From assembly GCA_012842395.1 (NCBI GenBank), contig DUSX01000035.1, positions 1 through 64,000 of the forward strand: a stretch of 64,000 nucleotides of DNA. Direction: 5' to 3'. The translations under genes were made by a program, and so were the position numbers. Position 1 is the first letter of the stretch. Each line of letters starts with the position of its first letter. Positions 15,822 to 25,068 of this stretch are shown one piece after another. The notes beneath the pieces were generated by a model, which was not told where the DNA came from, did no database searches, and saw only the letters and a program-made list of their open reading frames with translations. This DNA comes from Bacillota bacterium (GTDB lineage Bacteria; Bacillota; SHA-98; UBA4971).

Positions 15822-16813
15822 ACGTGCAGGACATCACCAAATCCTTCCCCATCCGGCAGGGATTGTTCCTCAGCAGGCAGAAGGGCAGCGTCCTCCATGC
15901 GGTAAATGGAGTGAGTTTCAGACTGAAGCGGGGCGAATCCTTGGGTCTTGCCGGTGAGAGCGGCTGCGGCAAGACCACCACAGGCAGGATACTGTTGAAG
16001 CTCTGTGAGCCCACGGGCGGAAGGTACTTCTTCAACGGCAAGGACGTCACACACATGAATCACGGCCACGAACTCAAGGAGTTCAGGAAGCAGGCTCAGC
16101 TCGTGTTTCAGAACCCCTTCGAGGCCTTGAACCCAAGGTTTACGGTGTTCCGTTCCATAGCCGAGCCGCTCATCATCCATAACATAGGAAGCAAGAGCGA
16201 GCGAGCGGACTTGGTAAAAGAGGCGCTAGAAATGGTGAACCTCAAGCCCGCTGAAGCGTTTTTCGACAAATACCCGCACCAGATGAGCGGCGGGCAGCTT
16301 CAACGGGTCGTCCTGGCCCGGGCTCTCGTGGTCAAACCAATGTTCATCGTGGCGGACGAGCCCGTTTCAATGCTAGACGTCTCCATAAGAGCGGGCGTGC
16401 TGAACCTCATGGGTGAGATCGCGCGGAGCATGCGGCTCACCACGGTGTACATTTCACACGATCTTTCGCTGATCCGGTACCTGTGTGACTACACGGCGAT
16501 CATGTACCTCGGCCAGATCGTGGAGATCGGGCCGACCGAGAAAGTGCTGTGCGAACCAGAGCACCCCTATACTCAGGCCCTGATCTCGGCGGTGCCCTCC
16601 CCCGATCCCGATTTCAAGGGGGGCGAACTGAAGATAACGAGCCATGTACCAAGCCCGGTCGACCTGCCCCGCGGGTGCCTGTTCCAGGACCGTTGTCCTT
16701 ACGTCGAGTCCATCTGCAGGCAGGTGCAACCAGACCTTCGCGAGCGCGGGGCGAGCCACGCGGTGAGGTGCCACATGGTAAGTGGGGCCATAGAGGCGGC
16801 AAGCACGGCATAA
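15797..16813 (+). CDS. peptide ABC transporter ATPase (DppF-type)
   Basis: A 338-residue second ATPase. Walker A is GESGCGKTT, the signature is QMSGGQLQR, Walker B is FIVADEPVSMLD, and the switch region is YISHDLSLI. The C-terminal oligopeptide-binding extension includes GCLFQDRCPY. GTG 15797 lies inside the end of dppD behind GAGGTGG, so the two ATPases are translationally coupled and presumably made in equal amount for a heterodimer. Confidence 0.95.
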   Translation: MAEGGYLVDVQDITKSFPIRQGLFLSRQKGSVLHAVNGVSFRLKRGESLGLAGESGCGKTTTGRILLKLCEPTGGRYFFNGKDVTHMNHGHELKEFRKQAQLVFQNPFEALNPRFTVFRSIAEPLIIHNIGSKSERADLVKEALEMVNLKPAEAFFDKYPHQMSGGQLQRVVLARALVVKPMFIVADEPVSMLDVSIRAGVLNLMGEIARSMRLTTVYISHDLSLIRYLCDYTAIMYLGQIVEIGPTEKVLCEPEHPYTQALISAVPSPDPDFKGGELKITSHVPSPVDLPRGCLFQDRCPYVESICRQVQPDLRERGASHAVRCHMVSGAIEAASTA

Positions 16814-16975
16814 GGACGCGTGCGCAAATCTCATGCGCTGCGTGTTCCGTGGTGCGCGGCACGTGGTAGGTGAGACAGGCGTACAGGCGAGGTGCCGGAG
16901 GAGCGACACGCCTGGGGCTGCTAGTAAAAAGCATAGACGTCGCACCTACTTGGAACCTGGGAGGAGGAGTTCAGG

Positions 16976-17728
16976 ATGAAGATCGTATACGTCGTGCCCG
17001 GCACAATGGACGAAAAGGAAATGGCAAGAAGAGGAAAGTTGCTTCGCGAATGGGCCGCCCCTGGCGTTCAGGTGGACATCACCGGGGTGACGGAGGGGCC
17101 CGCGTCCATCGAATCGATGTATGAGGAATACCTTAGCGTACCAGCAACCGCGAAGAAGATGTTCGAGCTCGAGCAGCACGGGTACGATGCTGCCATCCTC
17201 GGGTGCGCAGGGGACCCCGGGCTCGACGCAATGCGGGAGATCACATCAAAAATGCTGGTGGTCGGCCCCGCTGAATCGAGCTTCGTCGTGGCGGCGATGC
17301 TCGGCTACAAGTTCTCGCTCCTCACCGTCACGGACAGCATGATCCCGAGCAGCTACGAGCTGGTGCACAAGGCGGGCGTAGCCGCCAAGCTGGCCTCCGT
17401 CAGGGCGGTCAATGTGCCCGTCCTGGAGCTTGCCGCCAATAGACAGGCTACCCTCGAGAAGATAATCGCGCTTGGCCGCCGGGCCATCGAGGAAGATGGG
17501 GCGCACGTGTTGGTCTTGGGCTGCATGTCCATGGGGTTCCTGAACGTCGCGGAGGACGTTCAGGCCGCTCTAGGCGTCCCGGTGGTGAACCCGTCCAAGG
17601 TCGCCTTGAAGGTAGCCGAGGCCCTCGTCGGGTCGAACCTGCGCCACTCCAAGAAGGCGTTTGCGCTTCCACCGAAACTTGCCGCGGGCAAGGTGGGCTC
17701 CATCGATGACCTGTACGTAAGGCTCTGA
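16976..17728 (+). CDS. Asp/Glu/hydantoin racemase family protein
   Basis: A 250-residue cytosolic racemase-superfamily protein. The two catalytic-type cysteines lie in ILGCAGDPGLDAMRE and VLGCMSMGF, the pattern of hydantoin racemase and aspartate racemase relatives (PF01177). It would invert the alpha carbon of an amino acid or 5-substituted hydantoin without cofactor. It follows the dpp genes by 162 bp on the same strand, so a role in processing imported D- or mixed-chirality amino acids or peptides is inferred. The start is supported by GGAGGAG about 7-10 nt upstream. The exact substrate cannot be read. Confidence 0.88.
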   Translation: MKIVYVVPGTMDEKEMARRGKLLREWAAPGVQVDITGVTEGPASIESMYEEYLSVPATAKKMFELEQHGYDAAILGCAGDPGLDAMREITSKMLVVGPAESSFVVAAMLGYKFSLLTVTDSMIPSSYELVHKAGVAAKLASVRAVNVPVLELAANRQATLEKIIALGRRAIEEDGAHVLVLGCMSMGFLNVAEDVQAALGVPVVNPSKVALKVAEALVGSNLRHSKKAFALPPKLAAGKVGSIDDLYVRL

Positions 17729-17787
17729 GCGGGAGAAAAGCGGCCAAGGTCAAGGACCAGGGTCAAGGATCGACTCGCTGCGAGAGG

Positions 17788-18654
17788 CTAGTGCGATTGT
17801 CCGTCCCGTGAGGCCGCGCAAACCCCGGATAGGCTCGTAAGGCACTGCTTTCCGTAAAGCTCGAGAATGAGCTGGGCTTCGCCACGGCCTATGCCCGCCT
17901 GTCTCGCGATCTCAGACAGCGTTAATCCCTGGTCGGCGAGGCTGAGCACGAGAGCGTGCTTCCCAGAAACCCTGGGGCCGCCCGTCAGCGCCTGGTCCGC
18001 CCCTGCCTGCTTCACCCGTGCGCAGGCGGCCTCCGGTGCCGCGCTCGCATCCCGCTCCCCGCCCGCTGCCCGCCCGGCGCCTGCCGCCGGTTCGAGAGTC
18101 ACGGCCTCCGCCACGCCCGGGCTCGTACCGGCGACACCCATGTCGGGCTGGCTCGCGAGCTGGCGCGCGCCTTGATCATCCAACGGAGCGCTGGTCATCC
18201 CACACGTGCCCGGAGACGGCCATGCCCCCTCCTCCGACTGGGAGCCGGACCGGGAGCCTTGTTGGGCTTCGCGCTCGAGCGCGGCCACAGCCCCCTTGAG
18301 CTGCTCAATCCTATCCTCCGCCTCGTCAAGGAGCCGGGCGGCGGCCGCAGCCCTCTCCTCGAGGTCTTGGATCGCCCTTGCCGCGGCCTCCTCAATTGCG
18401 CGAGTGGCCTCGCCAACGGCATCCTCGAAACGTGCTGGATCGCCGGCGCTCTTCACGCGGTCGCGCCTGCCGCGCCCGTGGCTCCCGCGCCCGCCCCCAT
18501 CACGCCAGCTTGGAGCGGGCGCGGCCTGCTGCGCCGCGCGGCGCTCGCCGAGCATCATCCCCAGGGAGAACACTATGAACAAGATGCCCACCACGATGAC
18601 GGCCAGGGCTGCAAGGACGTCCCAGGGCACCCGAGATAGCACTAAACTGTCCAC
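17788..18654 (-). CDS. SwrB/DUF6115-like membrane protein of the fla operon
   Basis: A 288-residue protein with one N-terminal membrane helix (residues 12-34), a long Ala/Glu-rich coiled coil (about 75-135), a low-complexity linker, and a C-terminal HTH-like segment (LSLADQGLTLSEIARQAGIG). The layout and its position directly after sigD match SwrB of Bacillus and DUF6115 proteins. SwrB promotes assembly of the flagellar export apparatus in B. subtilis (known). Sequence identity looks low outside the C-terminus, so the family call rests on architecture and synteny. It is the last gene of the operon and converges on the racemase gene. Confidence 0.7.
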   Translation of the reverse strand: MDSLVLSRVPWDVLAALAVIVVGILFIVFSLGMMLGERRAAQQAAPAPSWRDGGGRGSHGRGRRDRVKSAGDPARFEDAVGEATRAIEEAAARAIQDLEERAAAAARLLDEAEDRIEQLKGAVAALEREAQQGSRSGSQSEEGAWPSPGTCGMTSAPLDDQGARQLASQPDMGVAGTSPGVAEAVTLEPAAGAGRAAGGERDASAAPEAACARVKQAGADQALTGGPRVSGKHALVLSLADQGLTLSEIARQAGIGRGEAQLILELYGKQCLTSLSGVCAASRDGQSH

Positions 18655-18657
18655 GCT

Positions 18658-19068
18658 CTATACCTCCACGTCGATTATGCGCCCGGGCAGCGGGGATTCG
18701 CCGCCCGTCCCGGTCGGAGCGGTTCTGGCCAGAGCGGTTCCGGGTGCGCCGGTTCCGGACGCGCCGGTTCCGGCTGGCGCATCCGACGCGTCTCCGGTTC
18801 CACGCTCCCGTCGCGCCCCTGCCTGCTCGGAGCCGGCCCCTCCCGAACCCTTGCGACGCCGCTCTTTTTCGTCGCGGATTATCCCTTCTTCTGCCCTGGG
18901 CGACGATGTCACCTGAGAAGACCTCTCCTCGGCGCGCTTCGAAAGCTCCGCCGCGAACGCCTGTTGTCCCGTGGCACCCGCCTCGTTCTGCACTCGCTGG
19001 ACCCGTTCGGCCTCCGTAGCCCGGGCCACAGCGTTCTGGACGTCAACCGAACGCACGGACATCTTCAT
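18658..19068 (-). CDS. conserved-position flagellar operon protein, function unknown
   Basis: A 136-residue, probably soluble and largely disordered protein. Residues 5-45 are a Glu/Arg/Gln helix (VQNAVARATEAERVQRVQ), followed by a Lys/Arg/Glu stretch, a Gly/Ala/Thr-rich tail and the end GRIIDVEV. It sits between sigD and the SwrB-like gene with 3-bp gaps, so it is co-translated with the operon. Small hypothetical proteins with a similar ending occur at this place in other Firmicutes fla operons, but no function can be assigned. Confidence 0.65.
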   Translation of the reverse strand: MKMSVRSVDVQNAVARATEAERVQRVQNEAGATGQQAFAAELSKRAEERSSQVTSSPRAEEGIIRDEKERRRKGSGGAGSEQAGARRERGTGDASDAPAGTGASGTGAPGTALARTAPTGTGGESPLPGRIIDVEV

Positions 19069-19071
19069 CGC

Positions 19072-19833
19072 CTACCCTTGATCCCCGCGCGGCACCAGCC
19101 TCGACCTGAGCCTTAACACCGCGCGGGTGTGGAGTTGCGAGACTCGCCCCTCCGAAACCCCCAGTATGTCTGCTATCTCCTTCACGGTCAGCTCATCATA
19201 GTAGTGCAAGGTTACCACGAGCTTCTCGCGCTCGGGCAGCTCATCGATGGCCTTCGCGAGCCGCGCCTTCAGGTCCTCGACCTCACACACGGCCAGTGGG
19301 TCGGGGCTTTCCAGGTCCGGGACGGCGTCCAACAGGGTTACGTGGCGCCCGTCCTCGCTCATCTGTATCATCTCATCAAGGGAGAGCACGGCGCCGCGTG
19401 AGGCGTCCGCTACCATCCTCTGGAACTCTTGCAGGCTCACGCCGAGCTGCGCCGCGGCCTCCTCGTCGGTGGCGGGCCGGCCGAGCCGTCTTTCGAGGGC
19501 CGCGTACGCTCGCGCAATGCGCCTGGCGTTCTGGCGCACGGACCTCGGGACCCAGTCCGCTTCCCTCATGCCGTCGGCCATGGCGCCCTTGATACGCGTG
19601 GTCGCGTAGGTCTCGAACTTCACGCCCCTGCCGGGGTCGAATTTCTCGAGAGCCTCGATGAGCCCGATGACACCCCACCCCACCAGGTCCTCGTATCCGA
19701 CCACCGCCGAAAGCTTCATCGCCATCCTCCCGGCGAGCACGGGAACCATAGGTAGGTAGCGGGCGATGAGTTCGTCCTTGGCCCCGGGGTCCCCTCCCGA
19801 CTTGTACCTATCCCACAATTCCTCTGTAGCCAC
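19072..19833 (-). CDS. sigD: flagellar sigma factor SigD/FliA
   Basis: A 253-residue sigma-70 group 3 factor of the FliA/WhiG type. Region 2 has DLVGWGVIGLIEALEKFDP and VKFETYATTRIKGAMADGMR; region 3 has RRIARAYAALERRLGRPATDEE; region 4 ends with LTVKEIADILGVSEGRVSQL. It directs RNA polymerase to late flagellar and motility promoters. GTG 19833 is preferred: it starts 2 nt after the PilZ-protein stop and matches the usual family N-terminus; an upstream in-frame start at 19884 would lie inside that gene. No fliC or flgM is in the window. Confidence 0.94.
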   Translation of the reverse strand: MATEELWDRYKSGGDPGAKDELIARYLPMVPVLAGRMAMKLSAVVGYEDLVGWGVIGLIEALEKFDPGRGVKFETYATTRIKGAMADGMREADWVPRSVRQNARRIARAYAALERRLGRPATDEEAAAQLGVSLQEFQRMVADASRGAVLSLDEMIQMSEDGRHVTLLDAVPDLESPDPLAVCEVEDLKARLAKAIDELPEREKLVVTLHYYDELTVKEIADILGVSEGRVSQLHTRAVLRLRSRLVPRGDQG

Positions 19834-19837
19834 GGTG

Positions 19838-20509
19838 TCACAGCAACCCCTTGCGACGGAGTTCGATTTGCCGCTGCAACACATACCTCGCCAGCATGTC
19901 CCGCTGCCGCTCGTCGATCTCCTTGAACTCCACTGCTATCTCTTGGACCCTGCCGTTCTCGGTCTGTCCGGTCGACAACCTCACCACGACGCCCTTGACG
20001 GAGACCTTGCCGCACGGGAGCTCCAGCTCCACATCGACCTCGGAGCCGATCTCCAGGTCATGTCTGGACTGCCAAGTCACGATGAGCGCGCCGCCCCCGG
20101 ACACGTTCATGACCGTTCCCTTGTGCGGAACGAGCCGCCCCTTGGTCCTGTCTCCGTGGTCGACACGCCGATACCGCGCCGGAAGCGAGACGTCAACCCG
20201 CGCGTACCGCCGTCTCTGGTCGCGGACAACCTCCACGGGCTTTGTCAACTGCAGCATCGGAAACGGATACACGATCACGGACTCCACTACGGTATCCAGC
20301 TTGTACACACCGTCCTGCCGCACCAACTGGATGCGCACGGGGTCTCCCTCATCAAGCCTGAGCACTGCGCGCCTGTGCGTGGGTGCCGCCACCACGACCG
20401 CATCAAGCCCGATGTCTTCAACCCGGCTTGGGTAACTGCCGGCGTTACGCCCTTCGAGCACAACAAGGGTGATCTTTTGGTTCACTCTGAGCACGTCCTC
20501 GACTTCCAC
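19838..20509 (-). CDS. PilZ-domain flagellar brake protein (YpfA/YcgR-like)
   Basis: A 223-residue protein. Residues 1-95 form the N-terminal YcgR/PilZN-type domain. Residues 98-223 form a PilZ domain with both c-di-GMP contacts: the arginine motif QRRRYAR and NVSGGG. Such proteins slow the flagellar motor or alter switching when c-di-GMP is high (known for YcgR and YpfA/DgrA). Its place between flhG and sigD inside the fla operon supports this role. No diguanylate cyclase is in the window. Confidence 0.92.
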   Translation of the reverse strand: MEVEDVLRVNQKITLVVLEGRNAGSYPSRVEDIGLDAVVVAAPTHRRAVLRLDEGDPVRIQLVRQDGVYKLDTVVESVIVYPFPMLQLTKPVEVVRDQRRRYARVDVSLPARYRRVDHGDRTKGRLVPHKGTVMNVSGGGALIVTWQSRHDLEIGSEVDVELELPCGKVSVKGVVVRLSTGQTENGRVQEIAVEFKEIDERQRDMLARYVLQRQIELRRKGLL

Positions 20510-20554
20510 GATGGTTACCCTCCCGGGCTCACCTTCTCGCCGCCATAACAGGCT

Positions 20555-20645
20555 GGACGGTCATGCCGTCGCCTGTCGCCTGTCGCTTGCCGCCTGCCAC
20601 TTGCTGCCCGCTGCTTGTTGCGTGCTGTGTGCTGCGTGCCGTCGC
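20555..20645. repeat. TGC/CTG-rich quasi-repeat between flhG and the PilZ gene
   Basis: About 90 bp of short degenerate units built on TGCC, TGTC and CTGC (for example GTCGCCTGTCGCCTGTCGC, then TGCCGCCTGCCAC). It fills the one sizeable gap in this part of the fla operon (20510-20659). No open frame or ordinary stem-loop explains it. It may be slippage-generated spacer. Confidence 0.55.
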
Positions 20646-20659
20646 GCGGCGGGCAAAGC

Positions 20660-21586
20660 TCACGAACGCGCGGCGATCCTCCCGAGGAATCCCGCAAGAC
20701 CGTGACCGGCGAAGCCCCGGATCGATGCGCCGTCCAGACGCCTCGCCATAAGCCTCTCCGCTATCTCGCCGACGGCTCGTGAGGCAGGGCTTGACGGATA
20801 TCTCACCACGAACGGCGCCTGCTGCATCACCGCCTTAGCTACGAGCGGGTCGCGCGGCACGAATCCCAGCAGCTTGAGATCCACCGAGAGAAACCTCCCG
20901 GCAACGAGGGTTATTTTCTCGGCCGCATCTTGTGCATCCTGCAAGTCCCTCGCCATATTCACTATGAGCATCACCGGCGCGGCAGGGTTCTCGTAGGACA
21001 CCACTTTGATGGTGGCGTATGCGTCCGCTATGGAGGTCGGTTCGGGCGTCGTGACCACGATGATCTCCTCGCTGGCCGCGAGAAACCCCACCACACCTGA
21101 CGAAAGCCCAGCCCCCGTGTCGACGATGATAAAGTCCGCTTCGTTCTCGAGAGCGGCAAGCGCGGAGACGAGCACCGCCCGCTCCGACTCGGGCAGGCGC
21201 AGGAGGGAAGTCGCTCCCGAGCCGCACGGAATTATCCTTATCCCGGCCGGACCCGCCACCTCGATGTCGGCAAGGCTTACTTCGCCGGCAGCTACGTGGG
21301 CCAGGTTGTATCTGGGGACGATCCCGAGCATGACGTCGATGTTGCCGAGACCCAGGTCGGCGTCGAGGACGACCACCCTCGCGCCGTCCGAAGCGAGCGC
21401 GATCGATGTGTTCAGCACTATACTCGTCTTGCCGACCCCGCCTTTGCCGCTCGTGACCGCGATGACCCGTGGCCGCGGGGCCGCGTCGTCATACGCCCCG
21501 TCCCAACCCGGGTTCCCGCGCACGAGCCCCCCGTTCCGCGCCCCATCCCGTGTAATGCTGCGAAGGCCGCTCGCCTGGTCGTTCAT
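20660..21586 (-). CDS. flhG: flagellar number regulator FlhG (MinD-like ATPase)
   Basis: A 308-residue MinD/ParA-family ATPase. The deviant Walker A is SGKGGVGKTS, with VVVLDADLGLGNIDVMLG (switch I) and FIIVDTGAGLSSGVVGF (switch II). FlhG (YlxH) controls flagellar number and placement by stimulating FlhF GTPase activity and binding C-ring proteins. The N-terminal 40 residues form a Gly/Asp/Arg-rich tail of the type that carries the FlhF activator. ATG 21586 is preferred, 2 nt beyond the flhF stop and behind a GGGAG ribosome binding site; the longer start at 21622 would overlap flhF. Confidence 0.95.
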   Translation of the reverse strand: MNDQASGLRSITRDGARNGGLVRGNPGWDGAYDDAAPRPRVIAVTSGKGGVGKTSIVLNTSIALASDGARVVVLDADLGLGNIDVMLGIVPRYNLAHVAAGEVSLADIEVAGPAGIRIIPCGSGATSLLRLPESERAVLVSALAALENEADFIIVDTGAGLSSGVVGFLAASEEIIVVTTPEPTSIADAYATIKVVSYENPAAPVMLIVNMARDLQDAQDAAEKITLVAGRFLSVDLKLLGFVPRDPLVAKAVMQQAPFVVRYPSSPASRAVGEIAERLMARRLDGASIRGFAGHGLAGFLGRIAARS

Positions 21587-21587
21587 G

Positions 21588-22958
21588 TCATCTCCCACCC
21601 GTTCCCTTGAGTCTATCTCCACCGTCGGTCTTCACCGCGATTTCGCCGTCCGCCTCAGCGTCGTCCACTCCGCCGCCGAGGATCCACCTGGCCAGCCTGA
21701 AGGGGTCGGCCACCTCGATGTCCTCAGGCACGTTCTGCCCGTAGGTCACGTATGAGATCGGCACCTTTACTGCGCTCGTCACTCCGAGGATCGGACCAAG
21801 CCGCGAGGTCTCGTCGAGCTTGGAGAAAATGAGCCTGTTGACGCCGCACGGGCTGAACCTCTCCACTATGTCGAGAAGGTCACGTGGTCTCGTGGTCATG
21901 CTGAGAACGAGATGCGTCTCATCCACCTGCGCGGCTTCGAGAAACGCCCGAAGCTCCGCCATGTGCATGCCGCTCCTCGGGCTTCTCCCGGCCGTGTCAA
22001 TGAGCACGAGGTCGCACCCTTCGTGGGCCGCGAGAGCCTGCCTCATCTCGGCAGGCGTGTATACGACCTCGCACGGCACCCCGATTATCTCCGCGTACGT
22101 GCGGAGTTGTTCGACAGCGGCTATCCTGTATGTGTCGGCCGTCACGAACGCCACTTTCTTTTTCCCAAAGAGCGCGGTGAGCGCCGCTATTTTGGCGAGG
22201 GTCGTGGTCTTGCCCACACCTGTGGGCCCGACCAAGGCAACTACCTTGCGCGACCCGGAAGCGAGCGCGACTCCCCCCGCCACGGGAAGCGTGGCGGTGA
22301 CGAGGTCCTGTACAAGCTCGTACGGGGACTTTCCCGCCACCTGTGCCTCACGCCATTTCATCTTCGCGGCCTGAATGAGTGCCTCCGCGAGATCAGGATC
22401 AACGTCCATGTCCAGGAGACGTTCGTGGATCTCCACGAGGCGCGCCGCTGGCGTGCTTTCGTAGGCGCGCCCGGCGGCGGCAACCGCAACGCCGGCTGGG
22501 GTGGCCTGCGTGGGCGCGGCGGGCTCCACCCGGGAACGGGCACCGGACCCGGCGGAGCTTGCACCGGCATCCCTACGGTCGTCACCGGCCTGGGGGTCGC
22601 CACCACCGCGGAATGCACCGTCCCGCTCCGCCCGCTCCGCCCAGCCCTCGTCGCTCTGCCCGGCCACCGCACGGGCGTATGCGCGGGCCGCGGCACCGGT
22701 TCCCATTCCCTGCCACGTTCCAGGCCCGGCGGCTCCGGTCCCGGCGCTTGCACGGCTCGTTCTTGCGAGCCCGTCCATTTCAGGGACATTTACATCGAGC
22801 GCGGCGATGACCTCAAACCGCTCCCCGCCGAGGAGCCCCGCGAGCCTTCCCCTGCGAGCTTTCCGGGTATGTAGTATCACTGCATCGGGCCCGAGATCTT
22901 CGCGCACGGTGTCGAGCGCCTCCTGTATGGTGCGGGCCACGTACCGTTTAATCCTCAT
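21588..22958 (-). CDS. flhF: flagellar SRP-type GTPase FlhF
   Basis: A 456-residue SRP-GTPase. The N-terminal B domain starts MRIKRYVARTIQEALDTVRE. Residues about 60-160 form a long Ala/Gly/Arg-rich linker. The N and G domains follow, with P-loop ALVGPTGVGKTTTLAKIAAL, TADTYRIAAVEQL, DTAGRS and FSKLDETSRLG. FlhF recruits early basal-body parts to the assembly site. The start overlaps the flhA end by 11 bp. Confidence 0.96.
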   Translation of the reverse strand: MRIKRYVARTIQEALDTVREDLGPDAVILHTRKARRGRLAGLLGGERFEVIAALDVNVPEMDGLARTSRASAGTGAAGPGTWQGMGTGAAARAYARAVAGQSDEGWAERAERDGAFRGGGDPQAGDDRRDAGASSAGSGARSRVEPAAPTQATPAGVAVAAAGRAYESTPAARLVEIHERLLDMDVDPDLAEALIQAAKMKWREAQVAGKSPYELVQDLVTATLPVAGGVALASGSRKVVALVGPTGVGKTTTLAKIAALTALFGKKKVAFVTADTYRIAAVEQLRTYAEIIGVPCEVVYTPAEMRQALAAHEGCDLVLIDTAGRSPRSGMHMAELRAFLEAAQVDETHLVLSMTTRPRDLLDIVERFSPCGVNRLIFSKLDETSRLGPILGVTSAVKVPISYVTYGQNVPEDIEVADPFRLARWILGGGVDDAEADGEIAVKTDGGDRLKGTGGR

Positions 22959-25029
22959 TCAGGCTCACCGTCCCGACAGACCTAACCTTCTGGTCCCTGG
23001 TGATCTCGTTATACGACAGAACCGCCACGTCCGGCAGCACTCTTTCCACGATCCTCCTTATGTACGGGCGCACTCCTGGCCGGGTAAGGAGTACCGGCTG
23101 GTATCCCTCGGTTGCCATCTTCTCCACCGCACGAGAGACAGCTCGGGCGACGGATTGGACGAGCCCGGGTTCAAGAGCGGGCGGCTCGCCCACGCCCGTG
23201 CCCACGCCCAGGCCCGCACCCGTGCTGCGCCCCTCGACGGCTCTCGCTATTTCCTCTTCGATCTCCGGGTCGACCGTGGACACCACGAGCTCCCCGTCGG
23301 CGTTACGATACTGCCTGCATATCACCCGGGCCAACGCCGCTCGCGCGTGTTCCGTGAGGACATCCACATCGCGCGTCTCCCGCGCGTGGTCGCCCAGCGC
23401 CTCGAGAATCGTGGCTACGTTTCGGATAGGCACCCCTTCCCGGAGCAGGTTTTGGAGGACCTTTTGAACGTCGCCCACGGTCATGAGGTTCGGAATGAGC
23501 TCCTCGACCACGGCGGGCTCTGTTTTCTTCACGTTATCTATGAGGTTCGCCGTGTCCTGCCTGCTGAGGATCTCCGCGGCGTGCCTCCTGATGACCTCCG
23601 TAAGGTGGGTCACGATGACGGATGTCGGGTCCACCACCGTGTAGCCCGCCATCTCAGCCCTTTCCTTGTCCTGCTCGGATATCCAGAGCGCAGGAAGCCC
23701 AAAAGCCGGCTCGGTCGTCTCGATGCCTGACACCGGCTCCACCACGATCCCCGGATTCATGGCAAGGTAATACCCGATCATGACCTCCCCGCGCGCCACC
23801 TCCACGCCGCGGATCTTGATGGCATAACCCGTGGGCCGGAGCTGGATGTTGTCTCTGATACGGATGTGGGGAAGCACGAGCCCCAGGTCCACCGCGACTT
23901 GACGCCTCACCATCGTAACCCGCTCGAGCAGGTTTCCGCCCTGGCTTTCGTCGGCAAGGGAAACGAGGCCGTATCCGATCTCGAGCTCGAGCGGGTCCAC
24001 GGCCAGCAGAGACATGACGTTTTCAGGCTGCTTGGGTGCGGGAGGTGCTTTCGCGGCCTCCTCGGCCTCGCTTTTCGCCCGCGCCCGCTCCGCGCCGGCC
24101 ATCGCGTACGAAAGCGCGCCAGCCGCGGCAGCTATCAAGAAGAACGGCACCTTCGGAAGGCCCGGCACCATGCCGAACAGCACCAGCATGCCCGCGGCGA
24201 TGGCCACGGCCCTCGGTTGTGCGAGGAGTTGGGTCGCAACCTCCTGGCCGAAATTCGATTGCGCCGCGGCGCGGGTCACAATGATGCCTGTGGCCGTGGA
24301 GATGAGGAGCGCCGGGATCTGCGACACGAGGCCATCTCCCACGGTGAGGAGGGCGAAGGTCTGAAGCGCCTGCATCACGGGCATGCGTAGCTGGACCATG
24401 CCGATTATGATGCCGCCGATGATGTTAACGAGGGTGATTATAACGCCAGCGATGGCGTCGCCCCGCACGAACTTGCTCGCGCCGTCCATGGCGCCGTAGA
24501 AGTCCGCCTCGAGCTCGATCGCCCGCCTTCTGGCCCTCGCGGTCTGCTCGTCGATGAGGCCAGCGTTGAGGTCCGCATCGATGGACATCTGCTTGCCCGG
24601 CATCGCATCCAGGGTAAACCTCGCGGCTACTTCGGCGACGCGGCCTGCGCCGTTCGTGATGACCACGAACTGGATGATCACGAGGATTATGAAGACGACC
24701 ATGCCCACCACGTAGTTGCCGCCGACGACGAAATTGCCGAACGCCTCGATGACTCTGCCAGCATACCCGTGAAGCAGGATCAGCCTGGTAGACGAAACGT
24801 TGAGCGCAAGGCGGAAGAGGGTGGCGACGAGGAGAAGCGATGGAAACGAAGAGAAGTCAAGGGCGTCGCGGGTGTACATGGTGAGCAAGAGCACCACCAG
24901 TGAGAACGTGATGTTGAACGTGAGAAGCACGTCAAGGACGAACGTGGGCACGGGCACTATCATCATCACGAGGATGATGACCACTGCCACCGCCACCAAC
25001 ACGTCGCTGTGTTTCGACAGCCTGTTCAT
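22948..25029 (-). CDS. flhA: flagellar export gate protein FlhA
   Basis: A 693-residue export-gate subunit. Residues 1-310 contain eight predicted membrane helices with the conserved cytoplasmic FHIPEP-type loop (RFTLDAMPGKQMSIDADLNA). The C-terminal cytoplasmic domain binds chaperone-substrate complexes (VDPLELEIGYGLVSLAD, IRIRDN, DPTSVIVTHLTEVIRRH). It couples proton flow to protein export. ATG 25029 is chosen because GAGGG lies 7 nt upstream; the frame is open to 25059. Confidence 0.97.
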   Translation of the reverse strand: MNRLSKHSDVLVAVAVVIILVMMIVPVPTFVLDVLLTFNITFSLVVLLLTMYTRDALDFSSFPSLLLVATLFRLALNVSSTRLILLHGYAGRVIEAFGNFVVGGNYVVGMVVFIILVIIQFVVITNGAGRVAEVAARFTLDAMPGKQMSIDADLNAGLIDEQTARARRRAIELEADFYGAMDGASKFVRGDAIAGVIITLVNIIGGIIIGMVQLRMPVMQALQTFALLTVGDGLVSQIPALLISTATGIIVTRAAAQSNFGQEVATQLLAQPRAVAIAAGMLVLFGMVPGLPKVPFFLIAAAAGALSYAMAGAERARAKSEAEEAAKAPPAPKQPENVMSLLAVDPLELEIGYGLVSLADESQGGNLLERVTMVRRQVAVDLGLVLPHIRIRDNIQLRPTGYAIKIRGVEVARGEVMIGYYLAMNPGIVVEPVSGIETTEPAFGLPALWISEQDKERAEMAGYTVVDPTSVIVTHLTEVIRRHAAEILSRQDTANLIDNVKKTEPAVVEELIPNLMTVGDVQKVLQNLLREGVPIRNVATILEALGDHARETRDVDVLTEHARAALARVICRQYRNADGELVVSTVDPEIEEEIARAVEGRSTGAGLGVGTGVGEPPALEPGLVQSVARAVSRAVEKMATEGYQPVLLTRPGVRPYIRRIVERVLPDVAVLSYNEITRDQKVRSVGTVSLNED

Positions 25030-25068
25030 GCTCACGCCCTCAACCCTGCCAACCGCCACTTAGAAGCG

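Noticed and set aside
17729-17787. Terminator between racemase and SwrB-like genes
   Set aside because: No stable hairpin with a T-tract could be found in this convergent gap.
20555-20645. CRISPR-like array
   Set aside because: Units are short and degenerate without unique spacers; no cas gene is near.
22501-23730. Long open frame antisense to flhF and flhA (409 codons)
   Set aside because: Ser/Arg/Pro-rich shadow with no family match.
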